Source: Nitrospirota bacterium
GTDB taxonomy: Bacteria > Nitrospirota > Leptospirillia > Leptospirillales > Leptospirillaceae
DNA: 64,000 nucleotides
Direction: 5' to 3'
Assembly (NCBI GenBank): GCA_021785195.1
Contig: JAJYGC010000009.1
Span: forward strand, 273,894-337,893
The position numbers were made by a program, and so were the translations under genes. Positions 53,585-62,400 of this stretch are shown piece after piece (the first letter of the stretch is position 1; every line of letters begins with the position of its first letter). The notes under the pieces were generated by a model, which saw only the letters and a list, made by a program, of their open reading frames with translations, did not search any database and had not been told where the DNA came from.

Positions 53585-56093
53585 AGCCGAATTCTCTGAT
53601 ACTCCCCCTGAATATCCCGATACCCCTTTATTTCGGCAGTACAGGAGGCTTCGTGAAGAAGTCTCCGGTTCCCTGCTTCTTTTCCGTTTGGGAGACTTTT
53701 ATGAGCTTTTTGGTGATCAGGCTGAGACTGTATCCAGAATTTTAGGCCTTACGCTGACCTCCAGAGAACGCAATCGTCCCAATCCCCTTCCCATGTGCGG
53801 GATTCCGGCCCGGTCTCTTGAACTATATTTGCCGAGACTTGTTTACCAGGGGTTTTCTGTCGGAATTGCGGAACAGACGGCGCAACAGGCCGATCCCGAT
53901 GGACTGTTTCCCAGAGAGATTGTTCGAATCGTGACAAAGTCGACGTTGGTAGAGGATCCGTCCCTTTCAGGGGGAAATACCAAGAACGGGGTGACGATTG
54001 TTCGTGAAGGGGATGCATGGGCCGGGGCATGTCTTGATTTATCAGACGGCAAGCTGACTGTTTTTGATCCCGGGGGGGGAAGCAAGAAAGACGACCTACT
54101 GGATTGGGTCGCACGTAAAAATCCCGAAGAAATCATTATTTCTGAACCATCACTGAGGGCAGATCTCACAGAATGGGATACAACCTTTTTTTCAGTCGAA
54201 CACACCATTGACTGGAAGGCATATCTTCCATCGGGTTTTCAGATGCCGTTGCTTTCTCCTTTGGGGATTCAGGCGCTCGCTCTCATTATCGGGAGCGTGG
54301 CATGGCGCCAGAAGGCCATGTTGCCCCATCTGACCGGGGTGACTCTCGAAGCCGGACAAGACGTCTTGATTCTTGACCGGGCAACATTACGCCACCTTGA
54401 TTTGCTTCCGAATAGTGAAGAAAAAAGGAAACCAGGAAGTCTGCTGGAAGTTCTTGACCGGGCTAAAACCCCTATGGGATCCCGAACGATTCGACGGTGG
54501 CTATTGTCTCCCGATTCAAAAGGGGATCAGATTGCACAGCGTCATTGCGTTATCCGTTATCTTGGGGATCATCCCAGGTTTCCTGACGAAATCGTTTCAA
54601 TCCTGAAAAACGTGGGAGATCTGGAGCGGATGCTTGGACGAATCGGTCTGAAAGGACGCTCTCCAAGGGACTTGTCAGGGTTGAGGGATGGGCTTTTAGG
54701 GGCACTCAGACTCGCCGAAATGCGAGAGTGGACCCAACTCCTCTCGGATCCTTCCAGGGAAGATCTCCTTCCCGCTGTTGGAAAGGTTCAATCTCTCCTG
54801 GAACGGGCACTTGTTCAGGATCCTGCAGCTTTGCTGGGGGAGGGGGCCATTATCCGGGATGATTTTGATGAGGAACTGATCAATCTAAGAGCGCTGGAGA
54901 AGGAAGGGGACCAATCCCTGTTTGAAATCGAGAAGAGGGAGAGGGACAGAACGGGGATTGAGAATCTCAGGCTCAGGTATAACCAAGTCTCTGGATATTT
55001 TATCGAAGTGTCCAAAGGACAGGCGAAAAAAGTCCCTCCCGATTATTTAAGGAAACAGATCCTGACCAACGTTGAACGCTTTACGCTGCCAGATCTGATC
55101 CATTTTGAAACCCGAATTTCTGAGTCACGCCAAGCGGCCCTGAGGAGGGAAGGCGAAATTTTGGACTCCCTTGTTTCCGCTGTACTGGGTATTGCCGAAA
55201 AAATTCAAGAAATTTCAAGATTTATTGGAACAGTCGATGCCCTTCAGTCTTTCCATGCTGTCGGAAAAGAAAGGGGATACACTCTTCCTGAATTCGTGGA
55301 AGGAGCACGACTGGAAATGGTGAATGGGCGTCATCCTGTGCTTGAAGTCAGACTTCCGCCATCGACCTTTGTTCCAAACGACGCTGTTCTGGATGAAGGA
55401 GATTTCATCGTTCTCACTGGACCAAATATGGCAGGAAAATCAACTTATATGCGGCAGATCGCCTTGTTGCAGATCATGGCCCAGGCAGGTGCCCCGATTC
55501 CGGCTGACCGGGCCAAACTCCCTTTGGTTGATCGGATTTTGACCCGTGTAGGTGCTTCTGACCATATTTTGGAAGGGGAATCCACATTTATGGTAGAGAT
55601 GAAGGAAATGTCCCGAATTCTCAATGAGGCGACCTCCAGAAGTCTTGTTTTCCTTGATGAGGTGGGTCGGGGGACCTCAACCTTCGACGGGATGGCCCTG
55701 GCCTGGTCCATCGCAGAATTTCTTCATGACCGAATCCGGTGCAGGACACTTTTTGCTACCCACTATCATGAACTGCACCGTTTGTCGGAACGGCACCCAA
55801 GAATTAAAAACTATTCGGTTAAAGTGACTGTTCGCGATGAAGGGATCATTTTCCATCATCGGATTATACCCGGTCACTCTTCTCGTTCGTACGGAATTGA
55901 CGTGGCGCGGCTTGCCGGGGTCCCTGAAGATGTCGTTAGCCGAGCTTTCGAGATTCTCCATTTTTGGAACAAGCAGAAAGTGTTTCGGTCCATTCCGGAC
56001 GATCCGGAGTGGACCCCTCCAGAACAGGATCTCTCATTACCGATTTTTTCCTGGAACAAGAAGGCGAAGCCCAATGACTCCGAAACTGATTAG
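53577..56093 (+). CDS. mutS: DNA mismatch repair protein MutS
   Basis: Recognises mispairs and starts mismatch repair. The N-terminal mismatch-binding motif GDFYELFGDQAE is followed by the connector, core and clamp domains. The ABC-type ATPase has Walker A GPNMAGKSTYMRQIA, the ESTFMVEM signature and the LVFLDEVGRGTSTFDG Walker B, and a short C-terminal helix ends the protein. At 838 residues it is full length, though without the longest C-terminal tetramerisation tail. Confidence 0.97.
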   Translation: MNEAEFSDTPPEYPDTPLFRQYRRLREEVSGSLLLFRLGDFYELFGDQAETVSRILGLTLTSRERNRPNPLPMCGIPARSLELYLPRLVYQGFSVGIAEQTAQQADPDGLFPREIVRIVTKSTLVEDPSLSGGNTKNGVTIVREGDAWAGACLDLSDGKLTVFDPGGGSKKDDLLDWVARKNPEEIIISEPSLRADLTEWDTTFFSVEHTIDWKAYLPSGFQMPLLSPLGIQALALIIGSVAWRQKAMLPHLTGVTLEAGQDVLILDRATLRHLDLLPNSEEKRKPGSLLEVLDRAKTPMGSRTIRRWLLSPDSKGDQIAQRHCVIRYLGDHPRFPDEIVSILKNVGDLERMLGRIGLKGRSPRDLSGLRDGLLGALRLAEMREWTQLLSDPSREDLLPAVGKVQSLLERALVQDPAALLGEGAIIRDDFDEELINLRALEKEGDQSLFEIEKRERDRTGIENLRLRYNQVSGYFIEVSKGQAKKVPPDYLRKQILTNVERFTLPDLIHFETRISESRQAALRREGEILDSLVSAVLGIAEKIQEISRFIGTVDALQSFHAVGKERGYTLPEFVEGARLEMVNGRHPVLEVRLPPSTFVPNDAVLDEGDFIVLTGPNMAGKSTYMRQIALLQIMAQAGAPIPADRAKLPLVDRILTRVGASDHILEGESTFMVEMKEMSRILNEATSRSLVFLDEVGRGTSTFDGMALAWSIAEFLHDRIRCRTLFATHYHELHRLSERHPRIKNYSVKVTVRDEGIIFHHRIIPGHSSRSYGIDVARLAGVPEDVVSRAFEILHFWNKQKVFRSIPDDPEWTPPEQDLSLPIFSWNKKAKPNDSETD

Positions 56094-56107
56094 CGTGGGA
56101 GGTTCCC

Positions 56108-56136
56108 TTGAAGGGCCTTGAAAAACAGCGTAGTAT
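56108..56136 (+). promoter_or_regulatory. Sigma-70-like promoter after mutS
   Basis: TTGAAG and TAGTAT are exactly 17 bp apart, giving a start near 56143, about 75 nt before the ATG at 56217. The element lies inside a dispersed inverted repeat (GGTTCCCT at 56101-56108 with AGGGAACC at 56153-56160). Confidence 0.5.
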
Positions 56137-56216
56137 GTCCCAATCTTGCGAGAGGGAACCTTCTTCTGCTTATGCATCCGCTTTCATTGCTGCCATTTTT
56201 GCAAAGGGAATGATTC

Positions 56217-57356
56217 ATGTTTGGTGATGAAGAAACTGCATCCTCTTTTTCTGATCCAGTCAATGCATCCGCAATGTTGAACCAGTTGTTCGGGAAGGGT
56301 GAGCCCGCTCATGTTTTGGAGGATGATCTTCTGGACCATGAAGTCTCTGAATGCCTGATCACCCTTTTTGAATCAGAATCCCTTTCGTTGCTTCAGGAAA
56401 TTCCTTCCATGACACCCGACTGGTCGCTCTATGTCAGAAGATTTCTGGAAAACTATTCCGAAGAGGCTGAGGTAGAAACTGGACTGGTTCTTCCGGGGTC
56501 CGACGGGCATCACTATCTTTATGGGTTTGGAATTCTGGTGGATGGTCTTGACTCCCCCGTCAAATCCCTCTCCCCAACTATCGTGCAGGAGATCGAAAAT
56601 AAACTGCGTACCATTTTTCCTCTGGGACAGGAGGACCATCTGTCCATTCGCCTGAATCCCGGGTGGGCAGGGATCCCGGATCTTTACCTTTTTTCCTATG
56701 ATGAACGACGAGCGTTTCTGGAAACACATTTTGGAGGAGATGCAGAAGAGTTTTCGGAGGCTCCCGTTGATCAGACATGGGAATGGGACGTTCTTCCGGT
56801 GTTGGGAAAAAATCACCCTATCCTCTCCTCATTCCCCCATCCTGGAACCCATAACCCTGGAAGGGTTCCCCCCATGGCCCTTGTTGGTGCGATCTCTTCC
56901 CGCATCCCTCCTGGAGAGGGAAGCATTCAGGAGAGGATAGAGCGATTTCCGGATGACGCCAGATTTCAGAAGTGTCTCCAGGAAATATCCCATCTTCTGC
57001 AGGGAAATGATGGAGATGATGAAGTGGTTTCGGTTTCTATCGTTCCGTGGTCCTACCTTCTTCCGATGGGAGTCTCGTTGGCCATCGTTCAAAACATCAT
57101 TGGCTTTCTGGAAGAGATCCATATCAAGGGAAAGGAGGTCCTTGAGCTTGTTCCATTCTGGGAAAACAAGCTTCTGTGGCTCCACGCATCGACACGTGGA
57201 GGTGCCGATGCGGGAGAGTTCTTGCTCATCGATGAATATGTCTGGGAGTTTGTGTCAGAACTGGTCCCGTCACTATTAAACAACCACTTGCCGATGCGTA
57301 CCAAATGGCATTCATTACCCAATGAGGGCCGAGACCATTCGCTCGGACTTTTTTAA
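56217..57356 (+). CDS. Hypothetical acidic protein
   Basis: A 379-residue soluble, acidic protein I do not recognise. It has no signal peptide or TM. An acidic N-terminal region (EDDLLDHEVSECLITLFESE) leads to a repeated-looking alpha/beta pattern. A Gly/His-rich loop (SDGHHYLYGFGI) and a C-terminal segment EVLELVPFWENKLLWLHAST are visible. The start follows AAGGGA by seven bases and has its own promoter. The 3' end overlaps the next gene's longest reading. Confidence 0.6.
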   Translation: MFGDEETASSFSDPVNASAMLNQLFGKGEPAHVLEDDLLDHEVSECLITLFESESLSLLQEIPSMTPDWSLYVRRFLENYSEEAEVETGLVLPGSDGHHYLYGFGILVDGLDSPVKSLSPTIVQEIENKLRTIFPLGQEDHLSIRLNPGWAGIPDLYLFSYDERRAFLETHFGGDAEEFSEAPVDQTWEWDVLPVLGKNHPILSSFPHPGTHNPGRVPPMALVGAISSRIPPGEGSIQERIERFPDDARFQKCLQEISHLLQGNDGDDEVVSVSIVPWSYLLPMGVSLAIVQNIIGFLEEIHIKGKEVLELVPFWENKLLWLHASTRGGADAGEFLLIDEYVWEFVSELVPSLLNNHLPMRTKWHSLPNEGRDHSLGLF

Positions 57357-58509
57357 CCTGTTGTTCAAACCTGTTTTGATGAATCCTTTTATATTCCTTT
57401 TTTTATTTCTGGGGATGATTCCGGCCTGCCTTCCAGGGGCAAAGGCTGCAAGCCTTTCAAATAGAGCTTCTGAAGGGAGACTGTTGCGTCCAGCCCAACA
57501 TCAGACCGTGTCAGTTTCTGTCGGTTTTGTCCGGGAGTTTTCGTTCCAGCGTATTCGGGGTTCTGTCGATGAACTGGACCAATGGGTGTTTTTGACGATG
57601 TTCCGGGATGGGATTGTTGCCCGCCTTGATCTGAATACGGGAAAAACACTGGAAACGATATCGTCGAGTGTTTCCGATCCTGAATCAGTCGTATATAACC
57701 CGTTGGCTCATTCGGCTTTTGTAGCATTGGGGGATTCCCGTTCCTTTCTGGTGACACCGATCAGGGAAGCGGGTCCTCCATTTCTTGGGAACACCGGTCT
57801 CAATCCGAGTTGGGTTGGTGGTTCTCCAGCTCTTGGGTATTACCTTTTGGCGGGTGCTGTCCATATTTTATACAGCCTCGACCGGAACGGGTATCATACC
57901 AAGGACTGGATTGCCCTTGGGGACAAGGTTGATGAGATAACCTTTGATCCGGAGCGAAAGAAAATTTATTTTCCCCTGTTCAGGAAGGGTCAGGTCAAGA
58001 CAGTCTCTGTGCCGGAGTTCCGAATGGTCTCTGATGTTGACATCGACTTGTGCCATCACCCAAAAACCGTGCTTTCAGATGGGACCCCCAATTCTTCGAA
58101 TGTCTTGGTTCTTTGCCGGAATGGGCTTTTTGGAGGGAATGCACTTTCAGGTGGGTTCAAAGTCCTTAAAAAATTTGGAGAACGTCCCGGAATGATGGCC
58201 AGGATTGCTCGATCCAAGATGATTGCCATTTCTTTTCCGGATGCCCACGAAATCAGGATCCTGGATCAGAATGGGTATCGGGTCGTAAAGGAGTTCCCCA
58301 CCCGGGGGCGCCCTGTTTTTTTGTTCTCTACTCAGATGAAAAACAGTCTTCTGGTTGTCTCGGACAGGCCAGAGCTGAGGAAAACCCAACTGGTCTCGTA
58401 TGAATTTGACGGATCGGCCTTGGCGGCAATTCGCTTGCCGTCCGGGAAGAACAAAAACGGCATTCGTGCCGCAAAGACAATGAATAAGAATGTCGGCTTG
58501 AAAAACTAG
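57322..58509 (+). CDS. Exported beta-propeller-like protein
   Basis: A 395-residue exported protein. Begun at ATG 57379 it has a clean signal peptide (FLFLFLGMIPACLPGAKA). The longer start at 57322 would overlap the previous gene by 35 bp, and neither has a good ribosome site. The mature part shows about six repeated beta-sheet units of the kind found in propellers (LDLNTGKTLETISSSVSDPE, EITFDPERKKIYFPLFRKG). The role is unknown. fabI follows after 12 bp. Confidence 0.65.
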   Translation: MRAETIRSDFFNLLFKPVLMNPFIFLFLFLGMIPACLPGAKAASLSNRASEGRLLRPAQHQTVSVSVGFVREFSFQRIRGSVDELDQWVFLTMFRDGIVARLDLNTGKTLETISSSVSDPESVVYNPLAHSAFVALGDSRSFLVTPIREAGPPFLGNTGLNPSWVGGSPALGYYLLAGAVHILYSLDRNGYHTKDWIALGDKVDEITFDPERKKIYFPLFRKGQVKTVSVPEFRMVSDVDIDLCHHPKTVLSDGTPNSSNVLVLCRNGLFGGNALSGGFKVLKKFGERPGMMARIARSKMIAISFPDAHEIRILDQNGYRVVKEFPTRGRPVFLFSTQMKNSLLVVSDRPELRKTQLVSYEFDGSALAAIRLPSGKNKNGIRAAKTMNKNVGLKN

Positions 58510-58521
58510 AAAGGAACGCGG

Positions 58522-59331
58522 ATGGGTCTTCTTGCAGGGAAAAGATATCTGGTGACCGGAGTTGCCAATCGGTGGTCGATCGCGTGGGCTGTTGCCGAAG
58601 CAGTTGTCAGGGAAGGCGGGAGGGTGGCCCTTTCATACCAGGGTGAAACCCAGCTTTCCAACATTCAGAAGCTTCTCCCGGAATTGAGGCAAGAGGATCC
58701 GGTCTGTCTGGTCCCCCTGGATGTCCGTGATGATGTTGGGGTGAAGGAAGCAGTCAAGACCCTTGGCGAAGGGGGAAAACGATATGACGGATTCATTCAC
58801 TGCATCGCATTTGCCAAACGGGAAGAACTCGACGGAGCTTTTCTTGATACCAGTAGGGAAGGATTTTTGCTGGCACAGGAGGTCAGCGCCTATTCCCTTG
58901 TTCTTTTGTCCAGAGAGATGCAACCCATCATGAATGATCACTCTTCAATTGTGGCGATGACCTATCTCGGCTCCGAACGGGTGGTTCCCCATTATAACGT
59001 CATGGGGACGGCAAAGGCAGCGCTCGAGTCTGCAGTCCGGTACCTGGCGTTTGACCTGGGGCAGAAAGGCACCCGGGTGAATGCGCTTTCTGCCGGTCCG
59101 GTCAAGACGGCTTCGGGACGGGCGATCAAGGGGTTTGGAGGGATGCAGAAGGTTGTTACCGAACAGTCTCCCATCAAAGCATCCCTGACGGTGGAGGAGG
59201 TTGCCGATGTGACTGTTTGTCTTCTTTCCCCTTTGTTTCGTGCCGTGACAGGAGAACTTCTGCATGTGGACATGGGGTATCATGCGTTGGGAATGGTCCT
59301 TCCCACTGGGTCTTCGGAATCAACTCACTAA
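58522..59331 (+). CDS. fabI: Enoyl-[acyl-carrier-protein] reductase (NADH), FabI type
   Basis: Last step of each fatty-acid elongation cycle. The FabI-specific cofactor motif GVANRWSIAWAVA, the SYQGE dinucleotide region, the catalytic pair in YNVMGTAKAALES (Y-x6-K) and the AGPVKTASGRAIKGF loop are present. At 269 residues it is standard. This enzyme is the family target of triclosan-type inhibitors. It is probably transcribed with the two genes before it. Confidence 0.95.
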   Translation: MGLLAGKRYLVTGVANRWSIAWAVAEAVVREGGRVALSYQGETQLSNIQKLLPELRQEDPVCLVPLDVRDDVGVKEAVKTLGEGGKRYDGFIHCIAFAKREELDGAFLDTSREGFLLAQEVSAYSLVLLSREMQPIMNDHSSIVAMTYLGSERVVPHYNVMGTAKAALESAVRYLAFDLGQKGTRVNALSAGPVKTASGRAIKGFGGMQKVVTEQSPIKASLTVEEVADVTVCLLSPLFRAVTGELLHVDMGYHALGMVLPTGSSESTH

Positions 59332-59355
59332 CCGTTGCCGGGAAGAGAGACTTCT

Positions 59356-59384
59356 CCCCTCTTTCCGGATTTTTCAGAAAGGGG
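59356..59384 (+). promoter_or_regulatory. Hairpin covering the Rieske ribosome-binding site
   Basis: CCCCTCTTTC (59356-59365) can pair with GAAAGGGG (59377-59384), with a 2-nt bulge. The GGGG of the 3' arm is the start of the Shine-Dalgarno of the next gene (ATG at 59391), so the stem could reduce its translation or end the fabI transcript. Confidence 0.35.
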
Positions 59385-59390
59385 TGAGAA

Positions 59391-60320
59391 ATGAACGAAC
59401 CGGTCATACTCAGGCTAGGGGTTCCGGTCCTCAATCAGGATGGACAGCAAGTCGGAACCCTGGAAAAGCTGGTATTTTCTGAGACTGAACGGAAGATCAC
59501 GGAACTGGTCGTCAGGGATCTGGCTTCCTTGAAGAGAGTCTTGATGACTCAAGTCAGTGCCATGTCCGCGCATTCGATTGCCCTGTCCTGTCGCGGGACG
59601 CTGGAATCTTTTCCGGTTTTTGATCCCAGCGAATTTGAGGAAGTTCCAACCTGGTTTTTTCCTCCTGGCTACCAGATCGAAATAGGATCTCTTGTCACAC
59701 TGAAACCGTCAGACATTCGAGCAATGGGGGAGGCCGCGGCCTGTTCCCGGAGAGAGTTTATGGCCCGGAGCACGGCTGTGGTTGCGGGTCTGATCGGTAT
59801 CAGCCTTTTTGTCCCGATCGGAGGCTACATTTTGGCAGCAGCCAAATCCAAGGTTTCTGATCATTGGGTTCCCCTGTCAATTCCGGTCAGTCAGCTCCCG
59901 GTTGACTCCCCTGTCTCCCATACTTTCAGGGCCATTTCCGTCAGCGGATGGATGCGGGTTCCCGTAGAACGCACAGTATGGCTGATCCGGCATTCGAGTC
60001 CTCAGGATCCGATGTCATTGCCCGAAGACCAAAAGCTTGGACTCGACTCCAAGCTGGAAAAACAGTTTTCAGACCCGCTATTGACCGTTCTTTCTCCCAT
60101 CTGTCCCCATCTGGGATGCTCTCCACAATGGAATGAAAATCAAAAATTGTTTATCTGCCCATGTCACCATTCCATCTATGAACTCAATGGAAGTAGGGTT
60201 TCTGGACCTGCTCCCAGGCCAATGGACACCTTGCCGGTCAAGATTGGGAAAGATGGGGAAATCTCCATCATGTACGAGCAGTTTGCGATCGGAATTCCTG
60301 AAAAAGTCCGCCTGGCCTGA
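59391..60320 (+). CDS. petA: Rieske iron-sulfur protein with N-terminal PRC-barrel-like domain
   Basis: Electron-transfer subunit of a cytochrome bc/b6f-type complex. Residues 1 to about 105 form a PRC-barrel-like domain (LGVPVLNQDGQQVGTLEKLV). Then come a twin-arginine motif SRREFMA (RR at 120-121) and a TM anchor (VVAGLIGISLFVPIGGYI). The Rieske domain has cluster boxes CPHLGC (238-243) and CPCHHS (256-261, His where Gly is usual). The PRC part would stay in the cytoplasm. Standard Rieske proteins are about 180-200 residues, so this one is a fusion. Cytochrome b follows 24 bp later. Confidence 0.9.
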   Translation: MNEPVILRLGVPVLNQDGQQVGTLEKLVFSETERKITELVVRDLASLKRVLMTQVSAMSAHSIALSCRGTLESFPVFDPSEFEEVPTWFFPPGYQIEIGSLVTLKPSDIRAMGEAAACSRREFMARSTAVVAGLIGISLFVPIGGYILAAAKSKVSDHWVPLSIPVSQLPVDSPVSHTFRAISVSGWMRVPVERTVWLIRHSSPQDPMSLPEDQKLGLDSKLEKQFSDPLLTVLSPICPHLGCSPQWNENQKLFICPCHHSIYELNGSRVSGPAPRPMDTLPVKIGKDGEISIMYEQFAIGIPEKVRLA

Positions 60321-60344
60321 GCAATGATCCACAGGAGGTCCGTA

Positions 60345-61718
60345 ATGAATGAAAAAGGGAAAAGCAGGATTGTGCAATATCTGGATGAGCGCATCAGAAT
60401 CCGGTCCCTGATGAGCTTTCTCCTGGATGAGCCGATGCCCGGCGGAGCCAACTGGGCGTATGTATTTGGAAGCATGGTCCTTTTTACACTGATCCTCCAG
60501 TTCCTGACAGGGATCATGCTTGCATTTTACTATGGAGGGACGCCGGATCATGCTTGGGATAGCGTAAACTACATCGACCATCTGACCTATGGAGGAATGA
60601 ATGTTGGGCGGCTGATTCGCGGACTCCACTATTGGGGGGCTTCGATGATGGTCGTTCTGGTTGGGGTCCATCTGCTGCAGGTTTTCCTCTGGGGGGCCTA
60701 TAAAAAACCCCGTGAAATCATGTGGCTGGTGGGGGTTGTCCTTCTGGCGTTGACGATGACGGCCGCTTTTACAGGGTACTTGCTTCCCTGGGATGAGCGG
60801 GCTTATTGGGGGACAATTGTCGGGACCAATATGATTGGCCTCATCCCAATGATTGGGCCAATCCTAAAAAGCGCGATCCGGGGCGGAATCGGTCTGGGCG
60901 CATTGACGCTTTCCCATTTTTTTACAATTCATACAATGGTTCTTCCTTCCATATTCATCTTGTTTGTGGTCTTTCATATGGTCATTTTCCGGAGGATCGG
61001 CCCGGCTGGGCCCTTTTCCGGAAATTCGTTGGATCTTGAAGCCAGGAAAGAATTCTTTTATCCCAGACAGATTCTGATGGATGCCATAGGAATGCTGGCT
61101 GTCTTTCTGGTGATCGCAAGCCTGGCAATATTGCGTCCACCGGGACTTGAGTCCGTGGCCAATCCGTCAAATGCCTCCTATAGTCCGACGCCTGCATGGT
61201 ATTTCGACTGGATCTTTCAGTTGCTGAAAATGATTCGTCCTGAGATTCTGGGAGTTGTTGGCTTGCCGGTTTTGATCGGGTTTGTTTTGATCCTTCTTCC
61301 CTTTTTCGACACTCGCCCTGAGAGATCGCCTTTCAGAAGACCATTTGCCGTGTTTTCGGCATTGGTTGTTCTTGGAACAATCATGGGTCTGTCTGTTGAG
61401 GCAAACCGCGGGTTCAGGCAGTTGGTTCCGCTTGATCCGGCTTCGTATACCCGTGGCAAGGTTGTGTTTGAGAAATCAGGGTGTATGGGTTGTCACATGG
61501 TTTCGGGAAAAGGAGGTCGTTTGGGTCCGGATCTGTCTGAGGAAGGACTGGTTGGACATCCTGAAGACTGGCTCGTGACGCAGTTTGTCAAGTCAACATC
61601 ACATTTCCCGAATTCTCCCATGCCCAGCTTTTCATATCTCAAGCCAGATCAGCTTCATGATTTGGCCCAGTACATATCCTCTCTGGGAAGGGCGGGGTGG
61701 CCGGACCCGACAAAATGA
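60345..61718 (+). CDS. petB: Cytochrome b fused to a C-terminal cytochrome c domain
   Basis: Quinol-oxidising membrane subunit of 457 residues. The N-terminal four-helix cytochrome b has heme ligands H-x13-H (LHYWGASMMVVLVGVH) and H-x14-H (IHTMVLPSIFILFVVFH), the latter b6-like. Subunit-IV-type helices follow. The Qo motif reads PAWY (61191-61202), not PEWY. After the last TM, about 80 residues form a cytochrome c with one CMGCH heme site. Start at 60345 after AGGAGG. The gene carries both b and c cytochromes and no separate c1 is in the window. Confidence 0.92.
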   Translation: MNEKGKSRIVQYLDERIRIRSLMSFLLDEPMPGGANWAYVFGSMVLFTLILQFLTGIMLAFYYGGTPDHAWDSVNYIDHLTYGGMNVGRLIRGLHYWGASMMVVLVGVHLLQVFLWGAYKKPREIMWLVGVVLLALTMTAAFTGYLLPWDERAYWGTIVGTNMIGLIPMIGPILKSAIRGGIGLGALTLSHFFTIHTMVLPSIFILFVVFHMVIFRRIGPAGPFSGNSLDLEARKEFFYPRQILMDAIGMLAVFLVIASLAILRPPGLESVANPSNASYSPTPAWYFDWIFQLLKMIRPEILGVVGLPVLIGFVLILLPFFDTRPERSPFRRPFAVFSALVVLGTIMGLSVEANRGFRQLVPLDPASYTRGKVVFEKSGCMGCHMVSGKGGRLGPDLSEEGLVGHPEDWLVTQFVKSTSHFPNSPMPSFSYLKPDQLHDLAQYISSLGRAGWPDPTK

Positions 61719-61760
61719 AAATGGCTGATGACCGCTTGCACCACTTCAAAAATAGTCCGG

Positions 61761-62012
61761 TTATTGGCTGGATTTCAGGACCTGAAGGGCGCGTGACTTT
61801 TCTGGGATGCCGACGAAGTAGGTCCTTCCATTGATCAAGGTTGTGGGGACTGACTTTATATTGTGTCGTTCGGCAATTTCCCGGCCCCGATCGGTATCGA
61901 TGTCAATTTCCTCATACTGGAATGGAACATCGTTCCGGAGTTTTTTCCAGAAGGATTTGGTGGCGGGACAACTTGGACACCATTGGGCATAAATGACAGA
62001 GACCTTGGCCAT
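61761..62012 (-). CDS. Small thioredoxin/glutaredoxin-fold protein
   Basis: An 83-residue cytoplasmic thiol protein. It has an N-terminal redox motif WCPSCPATK (CPSC) and the glutaredoxin/thioredoxin signature IKSVPTTLINGR with the cis-proline. It resembles NrdH- or Grx-like small thioredoxin-fold proteins, and the exact partner is unclear. It converges with the cytochrome b-c gene. Confidence 0.85.
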   Translation of the reverse strand: MAKVSVIYAQWCPSCPATKSFWKKLRNDVPFQYEEIDIDTDRGREIAERHNIKSVPTTLINGRTYFVGIPEKSRALQVLKSSQ

Positions 62013-62157
62013 GTTTTTTCTCCGGATATTGTTCCAGAAACGGAAAGAGTCATAAGATGTTCACGAGGGATATTTTACTTTAAGGTCACTTTGGGTTCCA
62101 GTCGGATTGATGTGGGGGAACTGGACCATTATGGGGACCCAGATAAAATGGGTCTGC

Positions 62158-62186
62158 TTGACTTGGTTCTGGGATCGTCCTATCCA
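62158..62186 (+). promoter_or_regulatory. Promoter of the small membrane protein and ridA
   Basis: TTGACT at 62158-62163 and TATCCA at 62181-62186 are 17 bp apart, with a predicted start near 62193, about 25 nt before the ATG at 62218. Confidence 0.5.
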
Positions 62187-62217
62187 TTGGCGCAAATGAG
62201 ATCAATTGGAGAAATAA

Positions 62218-62400
62218 ATGAATGTTGGTGACATGCTTCTTGGAGCATTGGGAGGAGCTGTTTTCGGGTTCCTGATCAGTCTTTGGAACCGGAGACAGGT
62301 TTGTGAAGGTCGTGTATGCCGTTTGAATGGAGATCCCAAAGTGGCAACATTGTCCTATGGATTGATCGGTGCAGTTTTGGGAGCGACCTTTAATGTCTGA
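62218..62400 (+). CDS. Small Gly-rich membrane protein
   Basis: A 60-residue protein with two hydrophobic Gly-rich segments (MLLGALGGAVFGFLISLW and SYGLIGAVLGATF) and a loop holding two cysteines (QVCEGRVCRL). It may be a two-helix hairpin. GGAG lies six bases before the ATG. I do not recognise the family. The stop region overlaps ridA by eight bases. Confidence 0.65.
   Translation: MNVGDMLLGALGGAVFGFLISLWNRRQVCEGRVCRLNGDPKVATLSYGLIGAVLGATFNV

Noticed and set aside
56101..56160. GGTTCCCT/AGGGAACC as a terminator for mutS
   Set aside because: The arms are 44 nt apart with a promoter between them and no T-tract; a dispersed repeat is more likely.
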